A stretch of 64,000 nt of DNA, taken from Solirubrobacter phytolaccae (lineage in GTDB: Bacteria > Actinomycetota > Thermoleophilia > Solirubrobacterales > Solirubrobacteraceae). The position numbers and the translations under genes are program-made. Where the stretch lies: positions 1 to 64,000 of the forward strand of contig NZ_JAPDDP010000023.1 of NCBI RefSeq assembly GCF_027587195.1, read 5' to 3'. Below are positions 30,147 to 39,099 of this stretch, in pieces. Position 1 is the stretch's first letter. The number at the start of each line of letters is the position of its first letter. The notes beneath the pieces are model-generated. The model was not told the DNA's origin and did no database searches. It saw only the letters and a list, made by a program, of their open reading frames with translations.

Positions 30147-32305
30147 TTCCGCAGTGTGAGGACGGACGAGCCCGCGCCCTGGCGACCCGAGTCGCCGGCC
30201 CAGCGGGCGACGAATTGCGCGCGCCCGGAGACGCGGAAGCTCGCGGTGAAGCGGCCGCCATTCGCGCCGGCGGTGACGAGCTGCTCCGTCCAGCGGGTGC
30301 CGGCGCGCGCGGAGACGACGATCGGCTCGCCGCCCTGCGCGCCCTTGAGCTGGCCGGTCACGGTGACGGTGCGGCCGGAGCGGCGAGCGCGGGAGAGCGT
30401 GATCGTCGACTGCGAGCCGAAGTCGCCGCCGCTGGCCGTGGTGAACAGGCTGCGGAAGACGTTCGCGCCCGCGGCGGGGGTGGAGGTCAGCGCGTAGGAG
30501 CGTGCGGCGCTCGGGCTGATGACGCCCTCCGTGCCCGGGAAGCGGCCGCTGGCGATCCGCTGCGGGCGCCAGTGCTTGCCGCCGTCGGTGGTGCGCTGCA
30601 CGTAGGCGACGCCGTCGTCGGCGGGGTAGCTGCCGAGCGTCAGGTAGCCGTCCGTGCCCGAGCCGAACGCGAGCGCCAGGCCCTTGCCCGTTCCGACCGC
30701 CGGCAGCTCCGTCCAGCGCTTGCCGCCGTTCGTCGTGCGCCACACGCGGCCGTTCGTGGTCAGCGCGTAGCCGCCGTTCGCCGACGTCATCTCCAGGTCC
30801 GCGAGGCGGCCGGGGCGCTTGACCGTCTTCCACGCGCGCCCGCCGTTGGTGGTGCGGATGATCGCGTTCGTCCCGTAGGCGAAGATCGCGCTGCCGGCCC
30901 GGTCGAAGGCGGCGACGCGGGCACGGTTCTCGGCGACGCTGAACTGACCGCCGCCGGAGGCGCGGCGCACCCCGCGCGGACCGGCGAGCAGCACCGTGGT
31001 TCCGCTCGTGATCACGGCCAGCGGCGCGGACGTCGTGCCGGGGTCGATCGGCTGCCAGCTCGCGCCGCCGTTGGTGGTCCGGAAGAGGCCGCCGCGGACG
31101 TCGAGCGCGTAGCCGTCGGCCTCGCTGGAGAAGGACGTGTCGCGCATGTCGGAGGAGGTCGCGACGTTGATCGCCTTCCACGTGACGCCGTTGTCGGTGG
31201 TGCGGGCGAGCTGGCCGCGGGCGCCGAGCGCGAGCGCGATGTTCGGCGCCGGGCCGAGCCGCAGGCCGAACTGGAACGAGCCCGCGATGTCCCCGCCGAC
31301 CGGCGTGTAGTTGCGCCCGCCGTCGTTGGAGACCGCGGTGGCGCCGCCGTTGCCGGCCGCGACCGCGCGCGCGGGGGAGGTGAAGCCCGCCGCGTACAGC
31401 GGCGCGGTGGAGGCGGTGATCGACTCGAAGGTGTCGCCGCCGTTCTCCGTGCGCAGCAGGCTGTCGCCGCGGTCGGTGGTCAGCAGGCACAGGTCCAGCG
31501 TCGCGCAGCTGATGCCGGTGATCGTGCCCCCGACCGGCTTGGCCTGCCAGGTCTGGCCGGCGTCGGCGGAGCGCAGCAGCGTGTTCGGGCCGAACGCGTA
31601 GAACGTGGTCGCGTCGATCGCCTTCAGGCGCTGGACGGTGCCGCCGGGTACGTCGGGCTCGGGCGTCCAGGAGGCGCCCGCGTCGGTCGTGCGGAACGCC
31701 GTGCTCGAGTTGTTCAGGAACACGATGCCCGCGTCCGGGGTGGTGAAGATCGCGTCGGCGGGCGCCGCGTTGCCGCCGCCCGCGCTGCCCGGCGTGCCCG
31801 GGATCGCGGTGACGCGGCTGAAGCTCTCGCCCGCGTCCGTCGTGCGCAGCACGTTGCCGTTGCGCAGCAGCAGGTAGCCGAGTTGCGGCGTGACGAAGTA
31901 CGTCGCCGCGACGGGCTCCGGGCAGTTGATCTCGGTCAGGACGTAGAACTTGCGGAACGTCCGGCCGCCGTCGTCGGAGCGGCGCAGCACGCAGCCGTTG
32001 CCGCCCAGGATCGTGACCACGTCGGGCGTGACCGCCTGGACGCGGTTGAGGTCGAGCGACGTGCCGGTCGGCAGGCCCGACCACGTGGCGCCGCCGTCGT
32101 CGGTGCGCAGCGCGGTGCCGTCGTCACCGATCGCGTAGCCGCGGCCGCCGGAGATGTCGATCGCGCGGATCGTGTTGCCCTGCGGCGTCGGGTTGCCCCA
32201 CTGCCATCCGGACTGGCTCACCTGCACGGCCGCCGAGCTGACCTGCGGGCATGCCGCGGCCAGGCTCAGGGCAGCGCAGGTGCCCAGAAAAGCCCTGGAA
32301 ATCAC
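30140..32305 (-). CDS. Secreted YCF48-like/BNR-repeat beta-propeller protein
   Basis: This 721-residue exported protein has a signal peptide (about 1-26, ending SSAA). Many BNR/sialidase-type repeats follow, each with a TxDGGxTW-like turn (LRTDDGGATW, RRSDDGGRTF, LRTTDAGESF, RTTNGGASW, RTTDGGKHW). They form one or two YCF48-like propellers up to about residue 600. The last 90 residues form a beta-sandwich (RSGRTVTVTGQLKGAQGG). Such propellers are binding scaffolds; sialidase catalytic residues are not evident. GTG 32305 follows GAGAGGAG at a proper distance. Four cysteines lie in the first third. It appears monocistronic. Confidence 0.8.
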   Translation of the reverse strand: MISRAFLGTCAALSLAAACPQVSSAAVQVSQSGWQWGNPTPQGNTIRAIDISGGRGYAIGDDGTALRTDDGGATWSGLPTGTSLDLNRVQAVTPDVVTILGGNGCVLRRSDDGGRTFRKFYVLTEINCPEPVAATYFVTPQLGYLLLRNGNVLRTTDAGESFSRVTAIPGTPGSAGGGNAAPADAIFTTPDAGIVFLNNSSTAFRTTDAGASWTPEPDVPGGTVQRLKAIDATTFYAFGPNTLLRSADAGQTWQAKPVGGTITGISCATLDLCLLTTDRGDSLLRTENGGDTFESITASTAPLYAAGFTSPARAVAAGNGGATAVSNDGGRNYTPVGGDIAGSFQFGLRLGPAPNIALALGARGQLARTTDNGVTWKAINVATSSDMRDTSFSSEADGYALDVRGGLFRTTNGGASWQPIDPGTTSAPLAVITSGTTVLLAGPRGVRRASGGGQFSVAENRARVAAFDRAGSAIFAYGTNAIIRTTNGGRAWKTVKRPGRLADLEMTSANGGYALTTNGRVWRTTNGGKRWTELPAVGTGKGLALAFGSGTDGYLTLGSYPADDGVAYVQRTTDGGKHWRPQRIASGRFPGTEGVISPSAARSYALTSTPAAGANVFRSLFTTASGGDFGSQSTITLSRARRSGRTVTVTGQLKGAQGGEPIVVSARAGTRWTEQLVTAGANGGRFTASFRVSGRAQFVARWAGDSGRQGAGSSVLTLRKR

Positions 32306-32368
32306 GCTAAAACTCCTCTCGCTGTGGTGCCTGGCGGTGAAACGCAGGTCGAGAGGATTGGTTGCGCT

Positions 32369-33586
32369 TTATGGAACGTTCACGAGCGGGCGGTCGTTGC
32401 GGTCTTGCTCGCTCCAGCCGGCCGGGAGGTCGAGGAACGACGCGTCGAGCTCCTGCGGGGTGCGGACGCCGAGGAACGCGAGTGACTCGTCGATCTGCTG
32501 GTGGAAGAGCTCGAACATCCGCGCCACGCCGGGCTCGCCGGCCGCCATCAGCGCGTAGACGTACGCCCGGCCGAGCAGCACCGCGCGGGCGCCGAGGGCC
32601 ATCGCCTTCAGCACGTCCGAGCCGCGACGCACACCGCTGTCGAGGAGCACCTCGGTCTGATCGCCGACCGCGGCGACGATCGCGGGCAGCGCCTTCAGCG
32701 TCGGCATCGCGCCGTCGAGCGCGTTGCCGCCGTGGTTGGAGACGACGACGGCCGAGGCGCCGGCGTCGACCGCGCGGCGCGCGTCCTCGGGGGTGAGGAC
32801 GCCCTTGATCACGAGCGGGCCGTCGAAGTGCTCACGCAGCCACGCGATGTCCTTCCAGTCCGGCGTCTGCTGGTACATGCCGGGGAAGGACTCGAAGACT
32901 TCCATCGCCGTCCCGTCCTGGCGCAGCGACATCGGCATCTTCAGCTCGCGGCCGCCGCGCAGGAAGTCGGCCGTCCAGGTCGGCCGGCTGAGTGCCTGTG
33001 GGGCGAACTTCAGGGTCTCGCGCAGGCTCGTGTCGAGCGGGAGCGAGCGCCGCTCCGGGTACGGGCGCTCCTTCGCCGTGACCGGCGCCGCGGTGTCGAT
33101 CGTGAGCACCAGGCCGTGGACGCCGGCGCGCTTGACGCGCTCGACGATCGCCGCGGACGCGTCGCGGCCGCCGAAGTAGTAGAGCTGGTAGAAGACCGGC
33201 CCGGTCGCGCGGGCCATGACCTCCTCGATCGGCGCGCCCGTCGCGCCGCTGGTGAACGTCAGCGTCCCGGCGTCGCCGGCCGCCTTCGCGACGCCCGCCT
33301 CGCCGTCCTTGTGGCCGAGCTTGAGCATCCCCACCGAGGACGCGATCACCGGCATCGAGATCTGGTGGCCGAGCACCGTGGTCGTCTGGTCGCGGGAGGC
33401 GTTGAAGACGTTCCCGTTCGGGCGGAACATGACGTCGCGGAACGCCTGCTCGTTGGCGATCGCGGTGGCGTTGGAGCCGCTGCCGGCCTCGTAGGTCTGG
33501 AACAGGGCGGCCGGCAGGCGCTTGCGCGCGAAGTACTCGGCGTCACCGAAGTTCTGGATGCGGGCCGCGGTCTTGGCGTCGCGCAT
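32369..33586 (-). CDS. FMN-dependent alpha-hydroxy-acid oxidase family, MftD-like
   Basis: This 405-residue TIM-barrel flavoprotein has an FMN site, a QLYYFGGRDAS strand and LTIDTAAPV. It also has DGPLVIKGVLTPEDARRAVDAG with the active-site Lys, then SNHGGNALDGA and LDSGVRRGSDVLKAMALGARAVLLGRAY. True lactate/glycolate oxidases read SNHGGRQLDG, with an Arg that binds the substrate carboxylate. Here the Arg is replaced by Asn-Ala, as in the mycofactocin maturation enzyme MftD (SNHGGNNLDG). The whole layout (FAPQALSRPTW, MYQQTPDWKDIAWLREHFDGP) follows MftD. No mycofactocin genes are visible nearby, so its substrate may differ. AAGGA precedes ATG 33586; it follows the SRPBCC gene by 24 bp. Confidence 0.8.
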   Translation of the reverse strand: MRDAKTAARIQNFGDAEYFARKRLPAALFQTYEAGSGSNATAIANEQAFRDVMFRPNGNVFNASRDQTTTVLGHQISMPVIASSVGMLKLGHKDGEAGVAKAAGDAGTLTFTSGATGAPIEEVMARATGPVFYQLYYFGGRDASAAIVERVKRAGVHGLVLTIDTAAPVTAKERPYPERRSLPLDTSLRETLKFAPQALSRPTWTADFLRGGRELKMPMSLRQDGTAMEVFESFPGMYQQTPDWKDIAWLREHFDGPLVIKGVLTPEDARRAVDAGASAVVVSNHGGNALDGAMPTLKALPAIVAAVGDQTEVLLDSGVRRGSDVLKAMALGARAVLLGRAYVYALMAAGEPGVARMFELFHQQIDESLAFLGVRTPQELDASFLDLPAGWSEQDRNDRPLVNVP

Positions 33587-33610
33587 GGTGTCCTTCTCTC
33601 TGTGGGTGGG

Positions 33611-34012
33611 TCAGGCGCCTCCGAACCGCTCGGTCAGCGCGGCGAGGCCGGTCGCGAAGACGCCGTCGCCCAGCGCGCCCTCCAGCTCGCGGGCGACCTG
33701 CGGGTCAGCGTTGAAGCTCGCGCTCCAGGTGACCTCGCAGGTGCCGTCCTCGAGTCCGGAGACGGTCAGGCGTGCGACGTGGTCGCGGATCGGGAACGGT
33801 GGCTGCGGCATCGAGTACACGAGCCGGCGGCTACCGGGGTCGCGCTCGACGAGGCGCTCGACGAGCCCGTCGGCGAAGACGCGCTCGGCGCCTCGCAGCT
33901 CGGGTGCCGACACGTCCGGATGCCAGTCCGCGATGCGGGCGAAGTCGCCCACGACGGCCCAGACGGCGTCGGGCTCGGCACCGAGCCGGACGCTGCGGGT
34001 GATCGTCTCCAT
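33611..34012 (-). CDS. SRPBCC (polyketide cyclase/START-like) protein
   Basis: This 133-residue helix-grip protein starts METITRSVRLGAEPDAVWAVVGDFARIADWHPDV, the usual START/Bet v1 opening, and ends in the long C-terminal helix. These small proteins bind hydrophobic ligands or act as cyclases and lyases. It starts at ATG 34012 with GGAAGGA just upstream; an earlier ATG at 34045 lacks this. It precedes the MftD-like gene and both are probably transcribed from a promoter beside the GTGGAAT palindrome, so substrate binding or handling for the flavoenzyme is plausible. Confidence 0.78.
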   Translation of the reverse strand: METITRSVRLGAEPDAVWAVVGDFARIADWHPDVSAPELRGAERVFADGLVERLVERDPGSRRLVYSMPQPPFPIRDHVARLTVSGLEDGTCEVTWSASFNADPQVARELEGALGDGVFATGLAALTERFGGA

Positions 34013-34047
34013 CGGGTCCTTCCGGTCGAACGGTTGCGGTGACAACC

Positions 34048-34078
34048 AATCTAGCAGGATGTGGAATGGCTATTCCAC
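34048..34078 (-). promoter_or_regulatory. TetR-type operator and -10 for the SRPBCC/MftD-like pair
   Basis: GTGGAAT-GGCT-ATTCCAC (34061-34078, perfect 7-bp arms) overlaps the last codons of tetR and lies 7 bp upstream of TAGATT (34048-34053 on the minus strand). The position suggests that the adjacent TetR represses the SRPBCC and flavoenzyme genes. Confidence 0.55.
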
Positions 34079-34669
34079 GTTTGGGAGCGGCTCCGCGCCA
34101 GGCGTGAACAGCCCGTCGACGTAGATCGTCAGCACGCGCCGCCAGGCGTCGGGCGCGCCGCTGCGATGGAGCGCCGCCATCAGCTCGGAAGCGCGGATGA
34201 CGTCGTCGTGGTTCACGTCCGATCGCAGCCCCGCGTCGCGGGCGCGCTCGACGACCGTCTCGCCGAGGCGCGCGACCTCGAGGAAGTCGTCGCGGTTGGC
34301 GAGCACCCAGGCCCGGACCGCGTCGGCCAGCTCCTGCTCACCGCGGTCCATGCCGACGAACGCCCAGATCGCGTCGACCAGGGCCGCGCGCGGGTCCTCA
34401 CGCTGCTGCGCCTCGCGCCAGATCTCGGCCCACCGCCCGACGCGCCGGCGGGCCAGTTCGGCGAGCAGCTCGTCCTTGGAGGCGAACGTCCGGTACACGC
34501 TCGACATGCCGATCCCCGCGGCCTGCGCGACGTCGGCCATCGTCACGCCCGCGCCGCGCTCGCGCATCAGCTGCTCGGCCGCGACCGCGATCGCCTCGAC
34601 CCGCTGCTCGTAGGCCGCTCGCTGACGAGGGGTGAGGTCCTCGACGGGGCGCTTCGTCCACTGGGGCAT
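34070..34669 (-). CDS. TetR-family transcriptional regulator
   Basis: This 199-residue protein has a TetR helix-turn-helix in residues about 28-68 (VTMADVAQAAGIGMSSVYRTF) and a C-terminal ligand domain of the TetR_C_33-like sort (VRAWVLANRDDFLEVARLGET). It is 2 nt downstream of the phosphoesterase gene and so belongs to the ABC transporter operon. The palindrome overlapping its own 3' end and the next promoter is its likely target. The N-terminus MPQWTKRPVEDLTPRQRAA is chosen from ATG 34669. Confidence 0.88.
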   Translation of the reverse strand: MPQWTKRPVEDLTPRQRAAYEQRVEAIAVAAEQLMRERGAGVTMADVAQAAGIGMSSVYRTFASKDELLAELARRRVGRWAEIWREAQQREDPRAALVDAIWAFVGMDRGEQELADAVRAWVLANRDDFLEVARLGETVVERARDAGLRSDVNHDDVIRASELMAALHRSGAPDAWRRVLTIYVDGLFTPGAEPLPNVE

Positions 34670-34671
34670 CG

Positions 34672-36105
34672 CTAAGGAGCTTGCACGAACAGCCGGGCGT
34701 TGCGGTCCTGCCGGGTGCCGGCGAAGTCCTGCGGGCGTCCGCCCTGCGCGTCGAGGTAGGCGAGCTCCCGGCTCGTGCCGGCGAGGCCCTTGCCGTCGTG
34801 GTCGACCATCCAGGTCTCCAGCGCGACGCCGTTCGTGGTCTCTCGCAGGCGGAACATCCGGGACTGCTGGGGGAAGTCGGCGAGCGAGGAGGTGCTGATC
34901 TGCCAGAAGCGGCCGTGCTGCGTGATCCGGTTGCGATGGCTGTTGCCGGCGACGCTCGCGACGACATTGGGGTGGCGGTCGAGCACGGCCAGCGCCTCGG
35001 GCGTGAGCGGGTTGTGGCTGAACACGACGACGAACCGGTCCGTGTCGAGTTGCTGGTCGAGGCGCTGCAGCTGCTCGGGGTTGATGCGGGCTCTCGACGT
35101 GCCGTCGCGGTTGACGGTGTCGACGGTGACCGCGCGGACCCTGTCGGTGAGGTCGACGGTGTAGTCCATGCTCGGGTGGCCGAGCTCGCGCTCGGCTTCT
35201 CCGGGTTCGACGAGATGCCGCTGCTCGTCTGTGGGGACGGTGACGCTCGGGAGCTGGAACGGGTTCGACAGCAGGGCCTCGGTGGCCTGCTTGGCGTCGA
35301 TCTCCTCCTGCGGCAGACGGTCGAGCAGCTCGGGGTCGAGGCTCTGCACCATCTGGTCGCCGGTGGCGTAGGCGTTGATCGCGTCGGTCGGCGGGACCTC
35401 GCCCTGCGCGAGCACGTCGTGGTTGCCGACCAGCGCGTAGAACGGCGCCTTCAGGCCCTCGGCCGTGAAGGCGCGCTGGGCGTCGCCGATCGCGCCGGGG
35501 TGCGAGGGAGCGTCGAAGTCGGGGCGGTAGTAGAACGGGTCGGCGGAGTCGGGCTGCTGGACGCCGCGGTAGCCGGGCCGGCCGCTGTCGGGGTTCACCC
35601 GGCCGCCCTCGAGGGTCTTGATGGCGAGCGCGAGCTCGTTGCGCTGCGCGTTGTCGGTGATGTCGCCGGTGACGAACACGGCGTCGGGGTTCTGGCGGTT
35701 GAGCGCGCGCACGGCGGCGTCGAGCGTCTGGGTGCTGAACGCCTCCTGCGGGCGGAACGTGGAGGTGAACGGCGCGCCGATCCGGTCCATGAACGGGACG
35801 CGCGCCGGCGACTCCTCGTCGCGGACGTGCGTGTCCGTGAGCTGGCCGAAGGTGACGAGCGTGCGGCCGAGCTTCGCCGTGTTGCCGCGGTTGCGCAGCG
35901 GCTCGCCCGGGCCGGCCTCGAGGAAGCCGTCGCCGCCGGAGTCGACGAGCGTCGACTTCAGGGTCGAGTCGCCGCCGGTGGCCGCAGGGCGCGAGTCGTC
36001 GCCGCACGCGGGGAGGACGAGGGCGGCCGCGGCGAGCGCGGCCGCGGCGGCGGCTCGCACGCCGTGCGCGGCGCGTGCGGGGCGGCGGGTGCGCGGCGCG
36101 CTCAT
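34672..36105 (-). CDS. Metallophosphoesterase lipoprotein (TIGR03767/PPA1498-like)
   Basis: This 477-residue calcineurin-type phosphoesterase carries the metal ligands in order: QLTDTHV (about 86-92), TGDITDN, VGNHD, FSHNP and GNSHRNR. A signal peptide ends in LVLPAC, so it is probably a lipoprotein anchored outside the membrane, with Cys34 or so lipidated. The insert between the second and third motifs (about 120 residues) is typical of the actinobacterial family TIGR03767, whose substrate is not known. It overlaps the FtsX permease by ATGA and lies 2 nt before tetR, so it is co-expressed with the ABC transporter. Confidence 0.85.
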   Translation of the reverse strand: MSAPRTRRPARAAHGVRAAAAAALAAAALVLPACGDDSRPAATGGDSTLKSTLVDSGGDGFLEAGPGEPLRNRGNTAKLGRTLVTFGQLTDTHVRDEESPARVPFMDRIGAPFTSTFRPQEAFSTQTLDAAVRALNRQNPDAVFVTGDITDNAQRNELALAIKTLEGGRVNPDSGRPGYRGVQQPDSADPFYYRPDFDAPSHPGAIGDAQRAFTAEGLKAPFYALVGNHDVLAQGEVPPTDAINAYATGDQMVQSLDPELLDRLPQEEIDAKQATEALLSNPFQLPSVTVPTDEQRHLVEPGEAERELGHPSMDYTVDLTDRVRAVTVDTVNRDGTSRARINPEQLQRLDQQLDTDRFVVVFSHNPLTPEALAVLDRHPNVVASVAGNSHRNRITQHGRFWQISTSSLADFPQQSRMFRLRETTNGVALETWMVDHDGKGLAGTSRELAYLDAQGGRPQDFAGTRQDRNARLFVQAP

Positions 36106-38408
36106 TCTTCCCTCAGCCCCGCGATGATCGGCTCGCGCATCACGCGGCGCGCGACGAGCAGCGTCGCGAGCGCCGCCAGGAGCAGCAGGCCGCCGATCAC
36201 GAGCGCGATCTGGCCGACGGAGGCGCCGAGCGGCAGCGACGCGAAGCTCGCCGCGAGCCGCGACACCGCCGGGCCGAAGATGGCCAGCTCGAGGACCACG
36301 CCCGCGATCGCGGCGGGCACGGCGACGGCCACGGCGGCGCCCGCGAGCACGAGGCCGACGGTGGGCGCGTCGGCGCCGGTGGCGCGGAGGAGGGCGACGG
36401 CGCCCCGTCGCTCCCGCGCGGTCACGGTCAGGGCCTGGACGAGCGCGTAGAGGCAGACGAGCCCGACCGCGAGGCCGACGCCCCTGAGGACCGCCGCGAG
36501 CACGGCGAGGAACGCGGCGTTGTCGGTCTGCGCGGCGCCGACGGGCTGCAGCTCGGCGCCCAGTTCGACGAGGCCTTCCGTGACGGCGGCGGCGTTGCTG
36601 TTCGAGTCCAGCCGGACGACGACCTGCGGGTTCAGGTCGGGGCGCGTCGCGAGCAGCTTGTCGGGCTGGATCCAGGCGATCCGCCCGTCGTTCTCGAGCG
36701 CGCGCACGATGCCGGCGACCTTGAAGCGGATCTCGCCGCCGTCGGGGATCTGCGCGGCGAGCGTGCTGCCCGGCTTGAGCCCGAGCGCGTCCGCCATGCC
36801 CACGCCGACCTCGACCTCGTTCGGCCTCTGGATGCGGCGCCCCTCGGCGAGCGGCGGGTTCTCGAAGCGCGTGTGGTCACCCGGGTAGGCGACGAGCCGG
36901 ATCGGCTCGCCGAGGCGGAAGGAGTCCGCGGCGTCGATCGAGTAGCGCTCGCCGACGTCGCGGACGCCGGGCAGGCGCTCGGCGTCGGGGATCAGGCTCG
37001 GGTCGAGCTGCACGGCGAGCTGGTAGCGCTTGCCGACCGTGCCCGGGTCCTCGCGCAGGCGCTCCAGGAGGGAGGCGAGCGCGAGCATGAGCGTGACGAC
37101 GCCGGCGCACACGGCGATGGTCGCGACCGCCGCGAACCAACGACCGCGCGCGGCCGTGGCGAAGCGCACACCGAGGGCGAACAGGCCCGAGCCTCGCCCT
37201 GCGGGCTCGTTCGGGTGAGACTTATGGCCCAGGGGGCCAGAACTCTCGCCGCGCCGGCGCGCCCGGCCGCGCGGCTTTCGTGCGAGATCGCCGCCGCGGA
37301 GGATCTCGATCGGCGGCCTTCTCGCCGCGCGCCACGCGGGCCAGGTCGCGGCCGCCACGACCAGGGCGACGACGCCCGCGGTCGACAGCACGAGCGGCAC
37401 GGCGATGCCCGTGGGCCCAGGGCCGAGCTCGTTGAGCGCGGCGAGGAGCTCCGCGGCGGGACGCGCCACGAGCAGCGCGCCCAGCGTGATGCCGAGCGCG
37501 GCCGCGGGCACCGCCAGGAGCGTGGCCTCGACCGCCTGCTGGGCGGCGATCCGGCCCGGGCCGAAGCCGAGCGCGCGCTGCACGCCCAACCCGGTCAGGC
37601 GGCGCTGCACCTCGGCGTGCGCGCTCGCGGCGAGCATCGTTCCGGCGGCGACGAGCGCCACCAGCGAGAACGCCACCAGCAGCGAGATCACGATCCCCGC
37701 GGCCTGGGAGAGCAGGATCTCCACGCCCGTGCGGGTGATGAACTGGAGCTTGCCGAGCCCGAAGGTGACCGCGCGGGCCTGGGCGAGCGTGACGTCGGCC
37801 TTGTCGGGGTCGTTGAGCCAGAGCAGCGCGACGTTCGGTCGCACGCGCCCGCCGTGCTCGGCGCGCGACACGTAGACCCGCGCCGTGCTTGCGAGCGGGA
37901 AGGCCACGTTGTCGGGCGAGACCGCGATCCCGCTCACGCGCAGCGTCCCGTGCTCCTCGACGGACAGCTCGTCGCCGACGTGCAGGTCCCACTCGCGCGC
38001 GACGCCGCGCTCGACGACGACGGCGCCCGACTCGCCGTCGCGTACGTCACGGCCGTCGACGACCGTGTAGCCGCGCCGGCCCTCGAAGACCGTCGTCACG
38101 GCGCCCTTGCCCGTGTAGTGCCCGTTGCCGGAGACGTCCTCGTTGAGCGCCTCGAACCGGTAGGAGCGGGTCTCGAGGTTCGGCAAGGCGGACACGCGCG
38201 CGTCGATCCGCCGCAGCCGCTGCTCGGGGAAGCGCGCGATCACGTCGGGCAGCTGCGCCCGCTCGGCCGAGCGCTCGAAGCCGGTCGCGAGCGAGTAGCC
38301 GACGGTCACGCTCGTGCCGACGACCAGCGACGCGGCGAGCACGCCGAGTGCGGCGAGGACGGTGCGCCCGCGGCGGGCACGGAGCGCCGCGAGCGCGTCG
38401 CGGATCAC
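36102..38408 (-). CDS. FtsX-family ABC transporter permease
   Basis: This 768-residue permease has the MacB/LolC-like duplicated architecture. An N-terminal helix (about 19-40) precedes an extracytoplasmic MacB-PCD-like domain (about 45-225) and three helices of the first FtsX domain (about 230-355). A short basic linker near residue 390-400, a second extracytoplasmic domain (about 430-640) and three more helices to residue 765 follow. Such permeases with two FtsX domains work by mechanotransmission, moving lipids, peptides or lipoproteins or activating periplasmic partners rather than pumping small solutes. It overlaps the ATPase gene and the phosphoesterase gene by ATGA each. Confidence 0.9.
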   Translation of the reverse strand: MIRDALAALRARRGRTVLAALGVLAASLVVGTSVTVGYSLATGFERSAERAQLPDVIARFPEQRLRRIDARVSALPNLETRSYRFEALNEDVSGNGHYTGKGAVTTVFEGRRGYTVVDGRDVRDGESGAVVVERGVAREWDLHVGDELSVEEHGTLRVSGIAVSPDNVAFPLASTARVYVSRAEHGGRVRPNVALLWLNDPDKADVTLAQARAVTFGLGKLQFITRTGVEILLSQAAGIVISLLVAFSLVALVAAGTMLAASAHAEVQRRLTGLGVQRALGFGPGRIAAQQAVEATLLAVPAAALGITLGALLVARPAAELLAALNELGPGPTGIAVPLVLSTAGVVALVVAAATWPAWRAARRPPIEILRGGDLARKPRGRARRRGESSGPLGHKSHPNEPAGRGSGLFALGVRFATAARGRWFAAVATIAVCAGVVTLMLALASLLERLREDPGTVGKRYQLAVQLDPSLIPDAERLPGVRDVGERYSIDAADSFRLGEPIRLVAYPGDHTRFENPPLAEGRRIQRPNEVEVGVGMADALGLKPGSTLAAQIPDGGEIRFKVAGIVRALENDGRIAWIQPDKLLATRPDLNPQVVVRLDSNSNAAAVTEGLVELGAELQPVGAAQTDNAAFLAVLAAVLRGVGLAVGLVCLYALVQALTVTARERRGAVALLRATGADAPTVGLVLAGAAVAVAVPAAIAGVVLELAIFGPAVSRLAASFASLPLGASVGQIALVIGGLLLLAALATLLVARRVMREPIIAGLREE

Positions 38409-39073
38409 CCGATCAGCTGCCCGTCACGGAGGGTGAGGACGCGGTCGGCGATGTTCGCCGCGGCCGTCTCGTGCGTGACCATCACGACCGCACGACCCTC
38501 TTCCGCTCCCGCACGCAGCAGGCGCAGCACTTCGGCGCCCGCGGTCGTATCCAGGTTGCCGGTCGGCTCGTCGGCGAGCAGCACGGGCGGGTCGTTGACC
38601 AGCGCCCGGGCGATCGCGAAGCGCTGCTGCTCGCCGCCGCTGAGCTGGTGGGGGAGCGAGCGGGCGACCTCGCGCAGGCCGAGCCGGTCGATCAGGTCCT
38701 GCCCGCGTGCCGCCGCGTCGGGAGCGGCTCCGCGCACGCGGCCGGCGAGCAGGACGTTCGCCTCGCCGCTGAGCTCGGGCAGCAGGTGGAAGAACTGGAA
38801 GACGAAGCCGATCCGGCGCCGCCGCAGCCGCGACAGCGCCCGTTCGCTCGTGCCCGTGACGGGCTCGCCGGCCACAGAGATCGTCCCCGCGTCCGGCCGG
38901 TCCAGCCCGCCGACCAGGTGCAGCATCGTCGACTTGCCGGTGCCGGAGCGCCCGAGGATCGCCACCACCTCGCCCGGGTGGACGTGGAGCGACGCGCCGT
39001 CCAGCACGCGTCGCGCGGCCCGGCCTTCCCCGAACGACTTCACGACGCCCGTAGCGGCGATCACGGCGGCCAT
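38405..39073 (-). CDS. ABC transporter ATP-binding protein (MacB/LolD-like)
   Basis: This 222-residue ATPase is complete. It has Walker A GRSGTGKST (about 42), Q-loop VFQFFHLLP, signature LSGGEQQR, Walker B VLLADEPTGNLD and H-loop VTHE. The pairing with an FtsX permease places it in the MacB/LolD/FtsE group. It is the first gene of a minus-strand operon with permease, phosphoesterase and TetR. ATG 39073 is preceded by TACGGT and a 6-nt gap. Confidence 0.93.
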   Translation of the reverse strand: MAAVIAATGVVKSFGEGRAARRVLDGASLHVHPGEVVAILGRSGTGKSTMLHLVGGLDRPDAGTISVAGEPVTGTSERALSRLRRRRIGFVFQFFHLLPELSGEANVLLAGRVRGAAPDAAARGQDLIDRLGLREVARSLPHQLSGGEQQRFAIARALVNDPPVLLADEPTGNLDTTAGAEVLRLLRAGAEEGRAVVMVTHETAAANIADRVLTLRDGQLIG

Positions 39074-39079
39074 CTACCC

Positions 39080-39085
39080 ACCGTA
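39080..39085 (-). promoter_or_regulatory. -10-like TACGGT for the ABC/phosphoesterase operon
   Basis: On the minus strand TACGGT is followed by six bases (GGGTAG) and the ATG of the ATPase gene; it lies just after the msrB terminator. Confidence 0.5.
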
Positions 39086-39099
39086 GGCCGCTCTATAAA

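Noticed and set aside
32369-33586. Annotation as L-lactate 2-monooxygenase or glycolate oxidase
   Set aside because: The carboxylate-binding arginine of SNHGGRQLDG is absent; MftD-like is the better description.
36075-39086. A 1003-residue plus-strand open frame over the FtsX/ABC genes
   Set aside because: Low-complexity Arg/His/Asp/Glu composition and no motif; the minus strand encodes a complete ABC ATPase and FtsX permease.
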